A DNA stretch of 64,000 nt from Caballeronia choica. Its GTDB lineage: Bacteria > Pseudomonadota > Gammaproteobacteria > Burkholderiales > Burkholderiaceae. Shown piece by piece: positions 61,516 through 64,000 of the stretch. The translations under genes were made by a program, and so were the position numbers. The stretch is taken from NCBI RefSeq assembly GCF_001544535.1, contig NZ_FCON02000027.1, positions 1-64,000 of the forward strand, written 5' to 3'. Every line of letters begins with the position of its first letter. Within the stretch, counting starts at the first letter, position 1. The notes below the pieces were generated by a model. It was not told where the DNA came from, ran no database searches, and worked only from the letters and a program-made list of their open reading frames with translations.

Positions 61516-62178
61516 ATGAACAATGAACAGGCGGGCAGTGAGGCAGCGTCGGCGACCGGAGAGGCAAGAACGGTCGACATGAAGCTCGAGGTAGTCGTCA
61601 TTCCCGTGTCGGACGTCGATCGCGCGAAGCAGTTCTATTCTGGATTAGGTTGGAGGCTCGACGTTGATATCGCAACGGATGATCAGTTTCGGGTTGTACA
61701 CTTCACGCCTCCGGGCTCGCATTGCTCGGTCCTGTTCGGCAAGGGCGTCACGACAGAAGATCCAGGCTCCGTGCAGGGACTGCATCTCATTGTGTCCGAC
61801 CTGGAAGCAGCGCGCGCAGCGCTTGTCGAGCGCGGCGTCGATGTGAGCGAGATCTTCCACGACGTCGGTGGCGTATTCCATCACGCTGGTGAAGATGGAC
61901 GCGTAAGCGGCCCGCATCCAGCGCGGAATAGCTATGGTTCTTTCGCTTCCTTCAGCGATCCAGACGGAAACGGCTGGGTCTTCCAGGAGGTGACCGCGCG
62001 GCTCCCTGGAAGAGTGGATACGCACGACACGACATTCACTTCATCGACGGAGCTTGCGAGTGCGCTTCGCCGTGCTGCCGCCGCGCACGGCGAGCACGAG
62101 AAGCAAACCGGCAAGCACGATGAAAACTGGCCCGACTGGTATGCGGAGTTCATCGTTCATGAGCAGGCCGGTGGGTAA
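61516..62178 (+). CDS. VOC family (glyoxalase/bleomycin resistance-like) protein
   Basis: The 220-residue protein has a VOC domain with VVVIPVSDVDRAKQFYSGLG and the C-terminal FSDPDGNGWVFQEVT metal-site strand. It also has an extra C-terminal helical region (ASALRRAAAAHGEHEKQTGK) ending in a WPDWYAEFIVHEQ segment, an extension seen in some bacterial relatives. Metal-dependent lyase or dioxygenase activity cannot be assigned. The ATG at 61516 follows TAGGAGATTG. Confidence 0.84.
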   Translation: MNNEQAGSEAASATGEARTVDMKLEVVVIPVSDVDRAKQFYSGLGWRLDVDIATDDQFRVVHFTPPGSHCSVLFGKGVTTEDPGSVQGLHLIVSDLEAARAALVERGVDVSEIFHDVGGVFHHAGEDGRVSGPHPARNSYGSFASFSDPDGNGWVFQEVTARLPGRVDTHDTTFTSSTELASALRRAAAAHGEHEKQTGKHDENWPDWYAEFIVHEQAGG

Positions 62179-62424
62179 TTGCCGACATGAGCATGCGCGG
62201 TCGAATACGAAGCGCGCTTGAATACGCCAGCGCGGTGGTCGGGATAGAGCGGGCTTATAAAAGCGGCGTTGGATCGTCGAGGAGGTCGTGACGTGCATCG
62301 CGCTCGTCGCGAGGCGCTTCGGCGTGTGTATCACCACCGACTTGGCGGCGGACCTGCGTGTACCGGCCGCTGTCGACACGCCAGACTGCCCTGATACGTC
62401 CCGGGCAGTCCGGGCCGATCCGAC

Positions 62425-63357
62425 TCAGATGTCAGCGTAGTCGATGCCGGTCAGCACGCCCAGATGTGCAACCGTGGTGAAATGCGACTCTTGCTTCGTA
62501 TCGATGTCCAGTTCGCGCACGTTGCCGCCCAGATCGGTGACAAAGGCGCGACGCCCCTGCGAGTCCAGCGACACGCCAATCCCCTCTTGCAGTTCGCGGG
62601 CGAGCACCTGGCGGTCAACCAATCCGGATTCGGTGATCCTTGCGCGATTCAGTGTATTGCCATCATGCGTATCGTCGCCACGATCCGTCCAGTAAAGCAT
62701 GGCGTCGCGATGATCGATATCGAGATCGATCGGTTCGGGAAGATCGGCCAGCAGACATTCGATATCCGGACGCCGATCGGGTGTCGCACCAGATGGCAAC
62801 TCAAGGCCCGCCCTGAAGATGCGGCCCTCTCCGGCATCCGGCGGTCCCTTTTGCGTCCAGTAGACATGTCCGTTTGCCTTGTCCAATACGATGCCTACGC
62901 AATGGCGGGTCGCGTCGGCCGTATCCTCGGGGAAATTCCCGGTGCGGACGAGTTCCGTCACCTCCGAACCGTCCAGCCGCGCGCGCATGACTCGCATGCC
63001 TTCGCGATCGCACCAATACAGGTGACCGCCTTCCTTGTCCAGCACGAGTTCCTTGGGCGTTCCGGCCATACCGGCAGGCACCAGCACGCGATGCCCGCTT
63101 CCGTCGAGCTTCGCGCTTTCGATCGTGCCGTCGTTCGGGGGAACCGCGCCGGAAGCCGGATCGCCGTCGACCAGATGGATGCCGGTTCCCATGTTGGTCC
63201 AGTAGACCATCTGGCCTTCAGCATCGACCTTGATGCCGTCTGGCGTGCGCGTAAGGTTCGCGAGAACGACCTCGTGTGAGCCGTCCGGTGACAGAGCGAT
63301 GATCGCCGGTGGACGTGCCTGCAGGACATACAGCGTACCGCCATTCTTCGTAGCCAC
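62425..63357 (-). CDS. YWTD-repeat beta-propeller protein
   Basis: This 310-residue protein has repeated YWTN, YWCD, YWTQ and YWTD motifs at about 40-residue spacing, one per blade, indicating a propeller resembling the LDL-receptor/SMP-30 type. No signal peptide is clear. It may bind a ligand or act as a lactonase-like enzyme; no catalytic signature settles this. Confidence 0.78.
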   Translation of the reverse strand: MATKNGGTLYVLQARPPAIIALSPDGSHEVVLANLTRTPDGIKVDAEGQMVYWTNMGTGIHLVDGDPASGAVPPNDGTIESAKLDGSGHRVLVPAGMAGTPKELVLDKEGGHLYWCDREGMRVMRARLDGSEVTELVRTGNFPEDTADATRHCVGIVLDKANGHVYWTQKGPPDAGEGRIFRAGLELPSGATPDRRPDIECLLADLPEPIDLDIDHRDAMLYWTDRGDDTHDGNTLNRARITESGLVDRQVLARELQEGIGVSLDSQGRRAFVTDLGGNVRELDIDTKQESHFTTVAHLGVLTGIDYADI

Positions 63358-63633
63358 AATAAGTACCCTCCGTCAGGTCGCGATAACCGTCGTCGTACTG
63401 GTGGAGTCGATCCATAGCCGCCGCTCCTTGACCGCTGCCGACAGAGTACCTTAGGTTGCGTGAGAATGCCGTGAACGTAGATTGCTTCGAGGGAGGTGGA
63501 TCATCGCTTGGTCGTCGACCTGAAGCCAGCCCCTTTTCACGCTTCAACGGCAGCCGACCGAATACGGTTGCGACTTGGACGGGTATGGCGGGCACAACGA
63601 AAATTCCTGAACCTTCGAATGGGGACCGGGCGC

Positions 63634-64000
63634 CTAATGCTCCTTGCCTGACGATTTCGAGCGCCGTATGCGCGGCGTCAAATCGATGGGAGTCGGCGCG
63701 TTCCATCCATAGCGCAGGGCAGCCATTCGTATTGAGAAGCCGACAGCGATGGTGACCCAGGCCGCCAAGGCCTCTGTAAGGTGCGCGCCTACCACCAGGA
63801 CGACGTAGGAGGCGCTCGCTATGCCTGCGGCAATGGCATAGATCGGACCGGGAAGCACTAGTTGCGGCCGGTCGCCGGCGAGAATATCGCGCAACACCCA
63901 ACCGCCGATTGCGTTCACGGTTCCGATCAGAATCGCCCCCAGCGGGCCGAGCCCGGCATGGACGCCTTTGGTTGCACCCAGAACCGCAAAGAACCCAATG
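63634..64000 (-). CDS. TRIC-type cation channel family protein (UPF0126), partial
   Basis: The C-terminal part of a membrane protein is truncated by the window end. The visible frame reads IGFFAVLGATKGVHAGLGPL through GTVNAIGGWVLRDILAG and continues with two more membrane helices and a basic C-terminal tail. The GGxxRD-type motif (GGWVLRD) is diagnostic of the TRIC/YadS family. The gene begins beyond position 64000, so its start is not visible. Confidence 0.86.
   Translation of the reverse strand, partial: IGFFAVLGATKGVHAGLGPLGAILIGTVNAIGGWVLRDILAGDRPQLVLPGPIYAIAAGIASASYVVLVVGAHLTEALAAWVTIAVGFSIRMAALRYGWNAPTPIDLTPRIRRSKSSGKEH

Noticed and set aside
61124-61519. 131- and 98-residue frames between peroxidase and VOC genes
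   Set aside because: Overlap each other, lack ribosome sites and recognisable motifs.

Overview
The window is a high-GC chromosomal or chromid segment from a beta-proteobacterium. The gene families point to Burkholderiaceae, probably Paraburkholderia, Caballeronia or Burkholderia sensu lato; this is judged from protein families and gene style, with no marker gene to prove it. I found no rRNA, tRNA, CRISPR array, insertion sequence or phage module. Most of the window is accessory catabolism plus small envelope and stress genes.

Region 1 (1-18360) is a fatty-acid or hydrophobic-acid catabolic block joined to medium-chain-length polyhydroxyalkanoate (PHA) storage. One run holds an acyl-CoA ligase, a MaoC hydratase, a class II-like PHA synthase, a phasin and a mcl-PHA depolymerase. 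A MalT/AlkS-type LuxR regulator lies on the opposite strand. A second run holds an acyl-CoA dehydrogenase, a saccharopine-dehydrogenase-like reductase, a SCP-x-type thiolase, a CaiC-like CoA ligase, EtfB, EtfA, a second acyl-CoA dehydrogenase and an OmpW/AlkL-type channel. A 21-bp dyad matching at 17 of 21 positions lies upstream of the first run and in the divergent regulator gap, which suggests an operator shared by the block.

Region 2 (18497-25155) is an asparagine/aspartate utilisation block: LysR regulator, dicarboxylate/amino-acid symporter, double-domain Asp/Glu racemase, aspartase and exported asparaginase. The racemase begins in four tandem 15-bp units that each carry the sequence for a start region. 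Region 3 (25224-33570) holds an EmrB-EmrA-OMF efflux operon, a monooxygenase-like protein, a LysR regulator, a Mug DNA glycosylase and a GlxA-type regulator.

Region 4 (34001-39921) places a stand-alone 2-oxoglutarate dehydrogenase E1, a DJ-1/PfpI protein, an acetolactate synthase large subunit with no small subunit, and an ArsR-type regulator on one strand. Region 5 (40022-43828) is a cluster of small genes: a His/Pro-repeat SH3 protein, two paralogous 45-47-residue exported His-rich peptides, a tandem DUF190 pair and an HU protein. Region 6 (43937-49958) is a sulfur-scavenging operon: TauD/AtsK dioxygenase, periplasmic binding protein, two permeases, ATPase and FMN-dependent monooxygenase.

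Region 7 (50390-64000) is a mixed accessory tail: a large unknown protein, CtaG, a YqjD-YqjE-YqjK-like envelope operon, DUF2934, an esterase, SHOCT, a lone response regulator, a SLATT protein, an animal-type haem peroxidase behind an AT-rich 600-bp region, a VOC protein, a YWTD propeller protein and a truncated TRIC channel gene. A dispersed repeat of about 65-75 bp occurs three times (positions 1, 41574 and 43913); the first copy contains a run of 20 C.
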